This document shows, in pieces, positions 22,008 to 35,538 of a DNA stretch of 64,000 bases. The notes below the pieces were generated by a model. The model was not told the DNA's origin, did no database searches, and worked only from the letters and a program-made list of their open reading frames with translations. The DNA is from Ananas comosus (Eukaryota; Streptophyta; Magnoliopsida; Poales; Bromeliaceae). The stretch's first letter is position 1, and each line of letters starts with the position of its first letter. The stretch spans positions 6,888,910 to 6,952,909 of the forward strand of contig NC_033640.1 of assembly GCF_001540865.1 (NCBI RefSeq), written 5' to 3'. The position numbers and the translations under genes were made by a program.

Positions 22008-24437
22008 TGTCATGCCCGGGCCTTAGCGGAAGCCTACCCAGTACATGCATAGACCCACCATATGCCAGGTGCATACAAGGCATCTACAATAATATGTTAG
22101 AAATAACACAAGAAAATAACAACATCTAACATGATATTAGAGTATAAAACATAAACTACTCTCTAATGACAAGTAACAAGAAAAGTAAACAACTAGATAA
22201 CAATAATCCTCAATATACATACATCATGGAAACCACAAAAATAAAAGACTAAGTACACATGGTAGTCTCTATACATTACGGGTAAAACACCTCTCCAACT
22301 AAAATAAAAAGATATGTGACCACCTAGCAGGATCTCCAATCTAAGTCTAGCTAGACGCGACCCCCTTGCCGCGAATCCTAACCTCTCCGCTGTGGATGAC
22401 TCTGTAAACAAAAATATCAATAAAATAAAAATGAGAACTATTAGTCAATAGTTTCCAATGGGTAAGCTGCTGATATTAGCGAATTACACCACTAGGTCAC
22501 TGAGGCATTAGTAGTAAATGAGCACAATTAAAGAGATAACATGATTATTAAGCAAGTATTAAATTATTAAGCTACCATGCCTCCAATTAACATGTATTTA
22601 AAAGCTACACTATCACGGATGAGTATGTCCAACTAGTATACACTATCTAGTAGTGATGGTTACATTACACCTTTCATTGTCATTGTTCAATTCAATTAGG
22701 ACCTAAACAAGTGTAGTCCGGCTTGCGCCGTGCCTAATAGCCCCATGGTAGTCAACATTCTTCCTCTAGGAATGAGTCTCACCCCTGCACGGCAATCTAC
22801 TTCGGCGCCCAATCCCACACGGCGAGTATGTTGTCACGTAGGCTAACTCTGGAATGCCGGCTTGTAGGGAGCGACCATTACAAGCTTGTGCGAATGAGCA
22901 CAATGGCAAGTAAGCGTGATCAACCAAATAAAGTTTCCGGTCATCATGTCTAAAATATGGTACAAACACTAACGACCCAAAGGTTGGATTCTATGTCACT
23001 TTATTGATGTTTAGTCATTTAACTAGGTCAAGTATAACCACATGAAATTCATGCTACTTTTTCATGCAAAAGTCATATTCCATTGTCTATACAAGCATGT
23101 TAACCTTTCATTTCACCAATCTTAACATGATTTGTAGCATGCATAAGGAATGTCATTTAGTTTGCAAGTATCAATATACAACTCTCTTTACTATATAGAG
23201 GACATACAATTTGATATGTAGGATGCACATCTTAAGCATTCAAAAATTCATTTATACTAACTCTAGCATGAATATGCATGAATTGTAATTTTAAAATACA
23301 AAAAATGACATAGAAGGAATTCACCCATTTCGGTGAGGTTAAACCCACCGGATACCTCTCGAACTCCTTCGTTTGCGTTAACGAAGTTGTCCTCAAGCCT
23401 CCTAACACCCTAACAAAAATTCTAAGTGGGTTAGAAGTTTCTGACAAGCTTCCTACGAAATTTCTTAAAAATCACACCAAAAATAGATAGAAAATATCTT
23501 AAATGGAGAAAAACTCTTTCAAAATTCCAATGGAGGTTGGGATGTTTAAAAGGAAGTTTTGGAACCATAATTAAGCCCTAAAGGCTCTACCAAGAGAAAA
23601 CCCAATTTAAACCCTAGTTTTCCAAAAACTAGGTTAAACTCCAAAAACTTTTCCAAAAACACAATCCAAAGAGCAAATAGGTAACTAACCTTCAACAGAG
23701 CTCCAAAGTTAGCCAAACTTTGGCTAGGGTTGGAGATAGTTACTCAACCAAATTTTAATCTTCAATTCCAAGACTTCTCCAAGGTTCAAGCGCACTCCTC
23801 CAAAGAAAAGGAGAGGGAAAGAGAGATCAAATCACTAATTAACCACAAAGGAGAAGAAATCTAGAGAGAGGAAGAGAAAGGAACTTATTAAGCCTTTTCT
23901 CAGGTTCTCAGCATAAAAGAATCCTAAATGAGGGTGTTGGGGGTTATATAGCAATATAACAATCCCCCAAAAGACCCTAAAAAACACCCAAATAGCAAAC
24001 TGCACTAAAACACAGTTTACTGCACTGAGTACCGGTACTCGAATTGGAGTACCGGTACCCGGCACCCAGACTTGTAGAACCCGAGCCTCGGACAATTGGG
24101 TTAATTATGGTGCACCGGTATCAGTTTGATGCAGTACCGGTACCCAGCCCAGTACCGATACTCGCCGACTCCGTATCGGTATTCAGCACCCCAATGCTCA
24201 AATCCGAGAGCAGCCTTCTCTGTCACGCAATGGGATTGCGGCACCCCACTCAGGTACGGTGCTCCACACCCCAAAATCTGTAGTTTGCAGATTTTGATGG
24301 TAAGAACTTTTTCTTGCGTTCACGAAACACGAGTAATAGGTCGGTACACAGTCAACGACTCTCAAAACATTACGAATAGCTTAAAATATTATCCTTATAC
24401 TGAAATCTTATAATTTACCAAAATTCAGTGTACTACA
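22008..24437 (-). repeat. Solo LTR, gypsy family A, 2430 bp
   Basis: On the minus strand it opens TGTAGTACACTGAA and closes GGGCATGACA. A perfect 5-bp target duplication TCCGA flanks it at 22003-22007 and 24438-24442, with no internal domain present. It therefore arose by LTR-LTR recombination. It is homologous to the LTR at 3571-6239 and the fragment at 11456-11860. At 24020-24180 it contains a cluster of ACCGGTAC and related palindromes. Confidence 0.92.
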
Positions 24438-24442
24438 TCCGA

Positions 24443-26759
24443 ACTAGTATTTTGAGAAAACGATATGAAATTAATTTCTATTTCTATTTCGATTTCTATT
24501 TTAAAACAATTACGATATCGGGTCATCTATAAACTATTATTAATCTCCATACCTAAATCCACATGGCAAACTATCCTTAATTGTGGGCTGTGGGATCCAT
24601 TATTTAATACTTCTCTCTTTTTATTTTCACTTACAGAAACCCTTCATTTTTCCGTAAAGTATTAATTAATGTGTCCATTTCTTCACCTTCAAATCTGAAC
24701 TTCAATCCTTTGCTTTCCCGTTTGTTGATCTTCCACTTAATGCATCCAATTCTTTTTCTGCTGCTATATAAAATTGTTGCCAATTATGTCATCCCATCCG
24801 CACCTACCTATTATCTCTCTTTATTTCGTTTTCTTTTTCTTTTTTTTCTTCTTTGTCAATGACGGTCTCTCTTCTTCACCTTTTATCTAGATACCGTGGC
24901 ATCCGCCGCCGCCGAAGGAGCCGTTGTCGCTGTTGACGTCGCCACCAGAGGCAACAATGGCGGCCTTGTCGTTCGAGGCAATGGTGGGGGTGAGGAGGAG
25001 GCATGGAAGTTTCCAAATATTGGCTTCGTACACATACTGCAAAGTCCTCTCCCACTATTAAGAATGAATGTTTCTTAATGTGTTTTATTATTTGGATTTT
25101 AGTTAGGTTAAGAAATTGTGGCATTCTTTTTTTTTTGTAATTCTATCACAGGTGAATAGGATTTTGTTCACAAAAAATTGGTAAATATGGGACCTCTTAA
25201 TACTATTTTGTTAGTATTGATACTATATATAGCACCCCCTAAATTGGGTATAAGAGGTATGTTTGATGCACTTTTGCTTCTAACTTTTTGATGAAGTAAA
25301 AATTTTTAGACATTCTTTTAATTTTATACGTGTTTTTTATTTTTTTGAATTGTTGCTATATAAAGATTATTATGTAGGCAACGTCCTACCATATCGGTAC
25401 CGATGCTGTTGCCGTCGTTAGCCGCCCTCTCTGCGATGCCTCCCGTGTCCTCGACAAGGACAACACTAATGTCGTCACCTTCGCCGGCCGCTCCCTTTGC
25501 GACGCTTTTTGCCCCCTCAACAAGGACGACACTAACATCAACGCATTTGCCAATTTATTGCCTATATTTCTTTTAATAACTATTATATGTTTATGCTTAA
25601 ATAGAGTTAGAGAAAATATTATTGTGTTATTTTGACTAAGTATTTTTTTCGCTAAGTATTTTTTAAAATCTCTTTTGCAGCCAATTTGGTGAGATATATT
25701 AGAAGGACTTCATATTATTTTTCTTTTTCATCTATTTAAGAAAAAAGAATAAAAGGAAACTATGAAAATAGTTGGATTAGCACTTTTTTTAGTACAAAAT
25801 CTTTCAATAATATCATTCGTAACTCTTTCAAATCATATTATAAAGTTGGCTTGAAGTTGGATTTACTAGAGCTCTTATATTTAATGTGTTTCATATTACT
25901 ATAACAAAGATGTTTAGGATGAGTATTAGGCGAGAGTAAACTTGAATAAGGTTTATCAAGAAGTCATCATATATATAATATATTTGTTTCTATGAATTAT
26001 AATATTTTGATAGTAGTTGATTTTTTTCTTCAAATACTATAGTGCTATTAGATGCTAGATATTTTCTATTTGATGAATAGCGCATAATTTTCATCTCTAT
26101 TACTAATTGCCTTTCCTCCTTTTTTGTTTAAATTTTATAAGATATATGAATCTATTCTTACTAAGGGTTAAATCACTAACTATGTATTTTATGGTAAGCA
26201 TATCTTAGTATCCAAAACCTATATTCCAACTATATAAATGTTTTCTTAAATTATATAAAGTCATTCTTTCTTCTTTCTCTCTCTTACTATGCATATCTTT
26301 CTTTTTGCTTTTCCTTCCAATGCAAGCAGTAATATTTTCCATATTTGTCCTACAGTAGAAGAATGAAAGCTTTCAATTGTAGAAATTGCTTTCCAATTTT
26401 GTTGGAAAATAATTCATTAGATAATTAGGCAGATTTAGAACTGAAAGGGAAAACCTATATGACTAAAATACAAAGAAAATTTTGCGGAATTGAATTAAAT
26501 TTTTAAAATATAAAAATTTAAGAAACAATATGGCCAGTTATGCTATAAACACTACCAGCTATAAATTCTCTTTAGATCTCAAAATTAGCTATTTATGTAG
26601 GTCCTTATAAAATCTCAATTTTCATTTATGCTCTTCAGGAACTTTCTTTCCGTTATGTATATACTTATTCTTTTAAAACTTTCTTAATAAAGGATTTCTA
26701 ACACAAAACCAACTTTTATAGATTAGATGTAGTGAGGTTACGGTACTTGTTTTGCGAGT
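24443..26759. other. AT-rich intergenic DNA with two GC-rich ORF-like patches
   Basis: Mostly AT-rich without recognised termini. Two GC-rich patches stand out: 24893-25010 (open in one plus frame, ending near WKFPNIGF) and 25379-25556 (open in one plus frame, with a repeated DKDNTNV / NKDDTNI theme). I do not recognise a family for either. They may be captured gene pieces or exons of a broken gene. Nothing else supportable was seen. Confidence 0.4.
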
Positions 26760-26764
26760 TTGTA

Positions 26765-29205
26765 TGTCACGCTCCAGAGTCGCCAATTTGGTCAGTTCGG
26801 GCACGCAAACAGACGCCGAACGGATATCACATCCTTTGTCCACCCAAGGCTCCAACAACATGTATAATACAAGCAATTCAATACAAATGAATGCAATTAT
26901 ACAAAGTTTGCACGAGGGCAAACAACAACTATCACAAGTGAAAGCATCGAAACTAACTAAGCATTCAACATACAAGTCATTTGATTTCATTTGAATCAAA
27001 CACAAGTAAATTCATTACAATTACATTCATTCTTCCCATTTATTCACATTTACATCCCGTTTGCCTTTAACCAAAATAAAAGGTTTACATCCTTTTACAT
27101 TACTAGTTCAACATACAAAAGTTGATTACTAAACATAGGTATGCCTATAAACTCCGAGGCCGCTATCTACGGCGCGATATCCTTGCCTCGATCCTCCGCT
27201 GCCCTGCTCGGGCATGGATCTGCAGGGTTAGTGGTAATGAGAACTAGAACGAAGTTCCCAGTGGGTTCGGCCGCCGACTCGCCCACTAGGTCTATTTCAG
27301 GCATATGTATTTCAATAAAGATAGATACTAAACCATCCAATGCACAACTAATACAATGCCTGCAAGAAAGTAGTGAGCAGATAGATAATCCATAATCATG
27401 ATAATTATGCATGCATGTTCATGTGTCATTCTCTTTGGCCTTTACCCAATCATCCCGGGGTGCTCCTGGTTTACCCCAAACTCACATCTCACATATCCCA
27501 TCTACTGGGATTAGCACTTGGCAATGCTAACTGAGGGATCCATCCCGTCTACCGGGGAAGGTACATGGCACAATCACCCGAGGGATCTTTGCCGGGTACT
27601 CTCCCCGTGGTGTCTACACTCTGGAGTACACCGTTTGAGGAGGAGCTACTTCTCTCAAGCCGGAACCAATACATGTGAGTATGATCCTATCTTTAATTTG
27701 AGGAAGTATAGGCAAACCTGTCTTATGCCACAATATCTCAATGCCAGTGATAGGTTCTACCATATCATATATGCCACCAAATCAGAGTCACAATGGTCCT
27801 GATGCCACACTACTCATAATGTTACTCTGGGTTAAACCTTGTTTAACTATTCACTTTTCGATGCCAATCGAGTCACTATAGTCAATGTCACATTTGTTTA
27901 CTATTGTTATAGTCTTTTACACATTCACATGCACATAGGGTTCGTTTCATACATGGTTCACTTGGTTCATTATCATTTCACATATTCTTTAAGCATCTAA
28001 ATGCATTTCAACCAAGAACATATTTCACAGTATTCTATATTCAAGAATGCTTCAATACCAATATGCTCAAGTAAAGTGACATAGACATAGAAAGAGATCC
28101 GGTGTTTCCGGACGGCACCCCCCACCTGTAGGTATGCTAGAATGTCGTGGTTCAGTTTTCACGATTTTTTAGACTTGTACGCCGCGAGCTGCGACGATCT
28201 GTACCAATTTAGCCCGTTTCTTCAATTTCTTCGCGCACGCTCGTCGTATCGCCGAACCGAGCGTACCAACGCATTCTTTGACCTACCAATTAGGTTAAAA
28301 TGAGATCAATCCTAAGTTTTGACCTCAAAATTCAAAAACTCCAATTTTGGGTCCCTCAACAATGTCATCTTCCACACTTCTAGTCCCTAGCATGAATAAC
28401 TTAGGAAAAATCCACCAATACACCTCCTAGAAGCATGCTAGAAGAAAACAAACCAAAACCCTAACTCAAAACTCATAGAACTCACCTTTAGAGTCCAAAG
28501 CTTTCCTTCAAAAGCTCTTACACAAGCTTGCCTTTACCTTGAAAAGCTTCTTCTCCAAGCTTGCTCCTCTAAACTCCTCCCTTTGCTCCAAGTTCTAGAG
28601 AGAAGGAGAGAGAGAAAGAGGATTTTAGAGAGAGAGAGGGAAAGGTCTTGTGTGTTGTGGGGGTGAGAAATGAGCCCTAATACAAGCTCACTCACATACA
28701 TACACCCATCTCATGTCACATTAGCACTTAAACCCCTCAACTTTCCATCTTTACAATTAGTCCTCACTGGGCATTTTTCGCATATGGGGACCAATCTCTC
28801 TCCGCAGGGACCGGTCCCCGAGAGCGCAATTCTCAACCCTTGCTTACGGGGACCGGTCATTCCCCGCAGGGACTGGTTCCCGAGAGCAGAGCTCTCAGGA
28901 ATTAGTCAATTTTCCACCTTTTTTGGGCTGGCTACGCGTACGGGGACCGGTCCCCAAGAGTAAAATTTCTAAAACTCAGCCAAGGGGAATTTCCCAACCT
29001 ACGGGGACCGATCTCTCCACTAGGGACCGGTCCCCGAGAGTCTAAAATCTGGGACTTGGCCAGATTTTTCAATTTTACTCTCTCGGGTCCTTGTACACTA
29101 TACCAAGGTTCCAATGCGTTTAGAACCCATTCCAACTCGTTCCACTCCGCGTTCCGTTCGTTTCGACGGAACTCGGCACGTTCTACAGGGATGTGGTATG
29201 TTACA
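26765..29205 (-). repeat. Solo LTR, gypsy-type family B, 2441 bp
   Basis: On the minus strand it opens TGTAACATACCA and closes GGAGCGTGACA. A perfect 5-bp target duplication TTGTA lies at 26760-26764 and 29206-29210. No internal domain is present, so it is a solo LTR. The arrangement of features (signature end, GA-rich leader near 28590-28650, motif cluster) parallels family A, but the sequence differs. At 28785-29040 it has at least six copies of GGGACCGGTCCC-like palindromes. Confidence 0.9.
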
Positions 29206-29245
29206 TTGTACCTTCGAAGGGTATATTTATGTACTAGATGATATT

Positions 29246-29401
29246 GTTGGACATATGTATTAAAGTTGTTACAAAGATATGACTTATTAAAGTTGTTACA
29301 AAGATATGACTTCTACATAGACATGCTAAAGAGAGATCATCGTTGGACATATGAATTAAAGTTGTTACAAAGATATGACTTCTACATAGACATGCTGAAG
29401 A
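29246..29401 (+). repeat. Imperfect tandem repeat
   Basis: The block TTAAAGTTGTTACAAAGAT recurs three times. Two of the units extend to include GTTGGACATATG before and ACTTCTACATAGACATGCT after. Non-coding; possibly a fragment of an old LTR. Confidence 0.7.
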
Positions 29402-30100
29402 GAGCTGCTATCTCCATTCGAACCAAGATATAACTTCTATCAAAAATTTATTGTGATCTTTTTATTCAAATAACAATTAAGATAAAGTAATGTCAGGAAC
29501 AACAAATCTCTTTATGATAAACAGATTCATTGGACTAATGGTGTATACAATATTCGAATTATCGATGTGGATGCTCGTCCTTCAACTATGAGTGTAATTA
29601 GAATATTTATTGACAAAAGGATCACCCTAAGATGATCATCTCATGACTATTGAGAATAAATCAAATCAAATGATTTGTTTAGTTTTTTTATAAAAATTTA
29701 TTTTCGAGTTATAATGAATAAAAAATTTTGTTACAATACCTGCATTGCGCGTGTAACTACACTAGTGTTTATTCGTGCGGATCGCTCGTGCGCACCACCG
29801 TTGCACGATAGCGACGGGATAACCACACTGCGTACAACGAACCGTTCTACGTCGGTGACACGTTGCGTAATCTGAACCGTGTAAGGAAGGGTTAACAGCG
29901 GTGATCGTATTAAATCCCCGCCGCAAGGTGGTCGACCCGATCCCATGTCGCAGGGCACGTGTCAAGCGTTTAATTTATTTTAAACGTAGAGAGAACCTAA
30001 AGTGTGACCACGAAAAGCGACCCGGTATTTCTCTCTCTATCTCTCTCTCTATCTCCCTCTCTCTCAACACACAATAAATATATTAGTTAACTTACTTGTA
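29402..30100. other. Upstream region of the polyamine transporter gene
   Basis: No gene seen. A CACGTG G-box occurs near 29956, and (CT)n stretches at about 30030-30065 probably lie in the leader or core promoter. 29760-29960 is GC-richer than its surroundings but gives no convincing protein. Confidence 0.45.
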
Positions 30101-30164
30101 AGAAGTCCCTAGAGAGAGAAAAGGGAGAGAGAGAGAGAGAAGAGTTCAGTTTAGTTAGGGATCC

Positions 30165-30176
30165 ATGGAGCGCTGA
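30165..30176 (+). promoter_or_regulatory. Minimal upstream ORF in the transporter 5'UTR
   Basis: ATG GAG CGC TGA (Met-Glu-Arg-stop) lies in the presumed 5'UTR exon, before the likely 5'UTR intron (30206-30662). Whether it is translated depends on where transcription starts, which cannot be seen. Confidence 0.35.
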
Positions 30177-30713
30177 AACCCTCATCAAGATCCTGCGTTT
30201 AAATGGTGGGTTTTTGATTTATTTTATTTTATTATATATATATATATATATATTTTATGTGTGTGCGGTTAGTAGATCACTCAGTTCACAGGGATATCAT
30301 ATGAATTAGATGGGTTCAATTTGGTTGGTAAAGAGATAGAAGAGAGAATCTTGTTTACGTTTATTTTCTCTGTCATTCCCTTAGGTTTTGTTGAGTTTAT
30401 TGCTCGATTTTCCCGAAAAGGAAAATTTTTTGGTGGGTCAGATGAACCGAGTTGTCTGTTATTTGGTTTTTGTGGCTACACATTCTCAAATTCCTTTTGT
30501 TGGTTAGAACCAAATTAAGAATCTGGTGAGCGCCCCCTATCTTTGCCAATTTTTGTTCAGGATTTATTGACTTGGATTTTGAAAGGGAAGCAATTGATTT
30601 GTTGTCTTTGATGAAGGTGGAGTGGAGTGGAGTAAAATTATCGCTGTGACTTTGTTGTGCAGAAATTGAGGAACACAGGAACTGCTACTAAAGCCTACTA
30701 CTGTGTTGATCTT

Positions 30714-32150
30714 ATGGGGGAATGCGGTGGTCGTGGTGTTGAATACAATGGCCTCGGCGACGACGATGAACGGTCTCGTAACAAGCACAATAATTTCCAG
30801 AAGGTTTCCGTCGTCCCCCTCGTGTTCCTGATCTTCTACGAGGTCTCCGGGGGTCCGTTTGGGATCGAGGACAGCGTCCAGGCCGCGGGGCCCCTCCTAG
30901 CTATCCTGGGCTTCGTCGTCTTCCCGTTCGTATGGAGCATTCCGGAAGCCCTGATCACCGCCGAGATGGGCACCATGTTCCCGGAGAACGGAGGGTATGT
31001 GGTGTGGGTCGCTTCGGCTCTGGGCCCTTTCTGGGGGTTTCAGCAGGGGTGGATGAAATGGCTGAGCGGCGTGATCGACAATGCGTTGTACCCCGTTCTC
31101 TTCTTAGATTACTTGAAGTCCGGCATCCCCGCTCTAGGGGGCGGGCCGCCGAGGACTCTGGCCGTGCTAATTCTCACCGTCGCGTTGACCTACATGAATT
31201 ATAGAGGCCTGACGATTGTTGGCTGGGTTGCTGTCTTTCTTGGGGTGTTCTCGATCCTCCCTTTCATTTTTATGGGCTTGGTGGCTATCCCTAGGATTGA
31301 CCCTTCGAGGTGGTTTGCGTGCGACTTGCGTAATGTTAATTGGAATTTGTACTTGAATACGCTCTTTTGGAACCTAAATTATTGGGATTCGATCAGCACT
31401 TTGGCCGGGGAGGTCGATAATCCGAAAAGAACTCTCCCGAGGGCACTGTTTTATGCGTTATTATTGGTCGTATTTGGATACTTGTATCCCCTCTTGACAG
31501 GTACTGGTGCAATTCCTCTTGATAGGGAGCTTTGGACTGATGGTTACTTCTCCGACATTGCAAAGATTCTTGGTGGTGTATTTTTAAGATGGTGGGTGCA
31601 AGGGGCTTCGGCGTTATCCAACATGGGCATGTTTGTTGCTGAGATGAGCAGCGATTCTTATCAGCTTCTTGGGATGGCGGAGCGAGGGATGCTTCCGGAA
31701 TTCTTTAGCAAGCGGTCCCGCTATGGGACCCCTCTTGTGGGGATATTGTTTTCCGCTTCTGGCGTGCTTTTGCTTTCTTGGATGAGCTTCCAGGAGATCG
31801 TGGCTGCCGAGAATTTCCTCTACTGTTTTGGGATGATTTTGGAGTTTATCGCCTTCATTAGGCTGAGGATAAAGTACCCGACCGCTTCTAGGCCGTACAG
31901 AGTTCCTGTGGGGACTATCGGTGCAGTTTTGATGGTTATTCCCCCGACTGTGCTGATCTGCGTGGTCCTGGCTCTTGCCTCTTTCAAAGTGATGATCGTG
32001 AGCATTGCGGCAATGCTTTTCGGGTTTATATTGCAGCCATGTTTGAAGCTACTGGAAAAGAAGCGGTGGTTGAGGTTCTCAGTAAGCTCGGATCTCCCAG
32101 ATTTTAGACCTAGTGAAAATGAGAATGCTGCGGAAACTCTGGTCGAGTGA
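30714..32150 (+). CDS. Polyamine uptake transporter (PUT/LAT family, APC superfamily)
   Basis: 478-aa membrane protein in one exon; stop TGA at 32148. It moves polyamines (and paraquat in characterised relatives) across membranes. Family-typical blocks run throughout: [15 protein letters not shown] in TM1 (about residues 41-55), [64 protein letters not shown], and the C-terminal [11 protein letters not shown]. About 12 hydrophobic segments are visible. It resembles Arabidopsis PUT3/RMV1 (At5g05630) and rice OsPUT proteins by recall. A 5'UTR intron probably runs 30206-30662 (ATG|GTGGGT to TGCAG). If so, an ATG at 30203-30205 in exon 1 joins the downstream frame and adds 18 residues before the chosen Met; I prefer 30714, as the extension has no known family match. 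Leader GA/CT tracts flank the start of transcription. Confidence 0.95.
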   Translation: MGECGGRGVEYNGLGDDDERSRNKHNNFQKVSVVPLVFLIFYEVSGGPFGIEDSVQAAGPLLAILGFVVFPFVWSIPEALITAEMGTMFPENGGYVVWVASALGPFWGFQQGWMKWLSGVIDNALYPVLFLDYLKSGIPALGGGPPRTLAVLILTVALTYMNYRGLTIVGWVAVFLGVFSILPFIFMGLVAIPRIDPSRWFACDLRNVNWNLYLNTLFWNLNYWDSISTLAGEVDNPKRTLPRALFYALLLVVFGYLYPLLTGTGAIPLDRELWTDGYFSDIAKILGGVFLRWWVQGASALSNMGMFVAEMSSDSYQLLGMAERGMLPEFFSKRSRYGTPLVGILFSASGVLLLSWMSFQEIVAAENFLYCFGMILEFIAFIRLRIKYPTASRPYRVPVGTIGAVLMVIPPTVLICVVLALASFKVMIVSIAAMLFGFILQPCLKLLEKKRWLRFSVSSDLPDFRPSENENAAETLVE

Positions 32151-34212
32151 GTAATTCACGTCAGGCTATGAACAGATAGGAGAAGCTCAACAACAAGTCG
32201 TAGCGGATTAAGCTTATCTCATTCGCCTTCCACTTCAGGGTTCATGCCACTCGATGATTACTCCAGCTTTCTGTTATTTGATGTCCGCGTTACTGAGTTT
32301 TGAGGGAGATGCATGCCTCTTTTTTTGAGGGGGAGGTCGGTTAGAATTATTGCCTTGTGGTATAGAAAATCGATCCCTGATGTAAGTTATCTTCTAGTTC
32401 GCCTTCATTTATTGCCTTTTTGATGTGTTGCTGCAATTTGTGTATTTTACTTCCATATTCAAATTTACATGACTTGCTTTTAGGAGTACATCAGAAACTT
32501 GCACAGAAACAGCTTTGGTGCGTTGGATGTTTCACATGGCTCATATATACTCTTTCAATCTATAAACTTTTTATGCCGGTATAATGTGGTGGAGATAAAA
32601 TCACGTAGAGGTGAAAATTTATTGTGCTTTCTGTGTGGTCGTGCGTGACGAAGGAATTTGCTTCTTCTGGAATTCATGGTTCCGCACTTAAGAGTGTTAC
32701 ATGTGCAAGTAAATGGTCTAATGGGATAATTGTAGACTGGTGTATTAAATAATCACCTGGTGTTTGCAAAGACTACAATGAAACTTATTCCTATGTCGAA
32801 AACTGACTTTGTAAACTAGCATAAACAGAGATTAAAGGGAAAAAGAATTGGCAAATGATATGTGCCTTTAGAAATATATCATTTCTTGGCATCTTAACAA
32901 ATTGTTTTAGGAATTTTCACTAGAGAATTTTCATATCCACTCTTTTGCTGTGCTTGTCCTAAGCAGTGTCTCTTGTATTTCTTTTCCGTTGTTTAGATAG
33001 TTTGGAAAACCTAAGTTTGTTGGTCTTATTCATATCTGCCATTGATTTTAGAAAGTTTGAGAAGTAGTTGCTTTTATATAGTAGGAACTACATCAATTAA
33101 TGATATTATGCATAAAACCTTTGAAATATCAATAGCAATTGGTATTTCAGCATTCTTTATTTTGAGTTTCCTTTTCTGTGACTCTCTTTGTCCTACTGGC
33201 TGATGTATGCAAGTCATCTTCTGTCATCTAATTATGAAATTGCAAAATTAATGAATACTGGAGAAATTTAGTTTGTGAGCTCTAATTCATTTGATTTAAG
33301 ATCCTATATATCTCTTTGATTTAATCAGGATATTTGTAATATTCAATAGATGAGGAGTGTGATCAAATGTTTAGAATAGGTATTATATTATATTTTCTGA
33401 GTCTTTTTCTTTGGAATAGGATAAATCATTTCATAGGTAAAATATCCTCTCCTATCAAATTATAGATTTGAAGATTATTTAAAAGTGAAAAGTTAAACTC
33501 CTCGCTTTCTATCACACAAGCTAATCCTAATAGTGAATAAGTTATCTAATATTATAGCTTAGTTCGACATTCAAATTCAAATAGGGTCTTAAGATTTTTC
33601 TTTTTTTTTTCCTGCACTCTCTACATAATTTGAGAGCATTTTCATTCCTTCTAATAGCCTGTAATAAGCCATGGGATGGGGCTTGGTAAGGGTGCGTGTG
33701 TTCATGTCCTTCCCCATTGACCGTTGACTCAGGAAGCTGCTAGTTTACTCTGTGTTGCATAGTTGGATAACTATTTGTTAAATTCTGTTGGATATTTTGA
33801 TCCATCACTATCGGTCAGATGAAGGGAGAAGTTTTTTTCTGTACCTGACTCGACGAAGGCTCTGTTTTGATGGCGAAAGTACAATAAGAAAATCTTCATT
33901 TTGTTTGTGAAAGTGATATTTTGTTATATAGGTTGTATTGATTCGGTTTATGTATGATTTTTTTTTTTTTAGTCCCACTAGAAAATGAGATCTCTATATT
34001 TTTCCATCACTATTTTTGGCCCAAAAATGTCAGGCAACCCTCAACGGCAAATAGGTTTCTTAGCTTTAACATTCCATCCTATGAAGAGTGGATACTACGA
34101 CGCTAGAATATTGTAGTGCTTTAGTTTTGCCTGTAATGATAATACTAGCGTGGGAACTCGCATGATGCGGTGCATTAAATTTTTTAGTAAAATTTTTTAG
34201 ATTAAATAAATA
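32151..34212. other. 3'UTR and AT-rich intergenic DNA
   Basis: The first 250-300 bp are the probable 3'UTR of the transporter. Beyond that I see no gene, no element termini and no RNA gene. Confidence 0.5.
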
Positions 34213-34614
34213 TTAATTTCATACAGATTTCTACAAATATAATGAATGACAAATATATCTTTACAAAGTTCAATTTTCATATGCTGTCTTTACAAAAGTC
34301 CTGATATTCTTAAATATGTCTCTGCCAATAGAATCCGTTAAAAAGAATTAATTAATCATTGGTTAAATACTTAATTCTGGTTAGTTTTTGACATTTTTAT
34401 CTCTTTATATTATTCTGTTATAGTTTTTGGAGGGATATATTTGTGATGGCAAAATTGAAAATATAAATAATTCTCTCACGGTTCTCTAACGATAATAAAC
34501 CACAGAGGCATATTTGAAAATATTAGAACTTTTGTAGGAACAACATATGAAAGTTGAACTTTGCAGAAATATATTTGCCATTCAGTATATTTGCAGGGAT
34601 CTATATGAAATTAA
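34213..34614. mobile_element. 402-bp MITE, uninterrupted relative of the composite at 51096-57916
   Basis: Left end TTAATTTCATACAGATTTCT; right end, reverse-complemented, TTAATTTCATATAGATCCCT. The inverted arms extend about 75 bp. The interior includes GGAGGGATATATTTGTGATG in single copy, the counterpart of the sequence found on both sides of the large insert at 51527 and 57721. No ORF. Confidence 0.75.
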
Positions 34615-34709
34615 CCCATAAAAAATAGAAGGATATAATCATATTTGATTGAATTTAATTATCATATTTGATTAAATTTAATAACATGAAAAACATATTA
34701 AAACATTTA

Positions 34710-35535
34710 GGTATCATTTGGTTCGGGGATAAGCAAAAAGTGGGTATTCCAGGGATAGGTATAAATTGAGGTATAAGTGGGGATTAGATCAATTTTACGT
34801 TTGGATGAAAATTGAGTTATTTTTGAAAATAAGAAAAATAGCGTTTGGTTAGATAAGATGGAACAAGAATTAAAGTGGGTAGTTATAAATAAAAATAATA
34901 ATATTATCCTTTTTTTATATTGGAATTTGAATTTTTATATTTTGTATTTATATTTTAAAATTTAAAACTTTAACTTTTAAATTTCAAAATTTAAAATTTT
35001 AACTTTTAAATTTCAAAATTTAAAATTAAAATTTAAAATTTAAAATCTCAAATTTTAAATTCNTTTTAAAATAAGAATAGTGGTGGGAACAATTAATAAA
35101 AATAATTTATTATAATAAATTTATAAATTTTTTAAAAATTCTACTTAAACTTAAATTTAATAAAAAGAATTTATTATAATATTTAAATATAATTTATTAT
35201 AAATTTTATTATAATATTTAAATATAAATAATATGTATTAATATAGTACAATTAATAATTTTATAATAAAAATAATGTATTATAATATATAATATATTAT
35301 ATTTATATAATTGAGTTTTAATTCATTTTATAATTTTAATTAAGTTTAAAATTAAGCATTGGAATAGCACTATTCCACCAAAATGGTGGAATAGTCAAAA
35401 GCTTACTATTCCGGAATAACCGGGAATAGCAAGCTTTCACGGGGATAAAATATTCTGGTAAAAAATGATCCTGTTTGGCGGAATAGCGGGGATAACTTTC
35501 GTTATCCCCGCTTATCCCCCGAACCAAACGGGGCC
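34710..35535. mobile_element. Tourist/PIF-Harbinger-like element, 826 bp
   Basis: Left terminus GGTATCATTTGGTTCGGGG; right terminus, reverse-complemented, GGCCCCGTTTGGTTCGGGG. TTA flanks both ends (34707-34709 and 35536-35538). Same family as 12167-13138, also with an AT-rich interior and no transposase; an N sits at 35063. Confidence 0.78.
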
Positions 35536-35538
35536 TTA

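Noticed and set aside
29246..29401. CRISPR-like spaced repeat
   Set aside because: Only three imperfect units with unequal spacing in a plant genome; an ordinary tandem repeat.
30657..30713. Transporter frame extended upstream to 30657
   Set aside because: The extension opens at a GTG and crosses the probable splice acceptor (TGCAG at 30662), so it is not a start.
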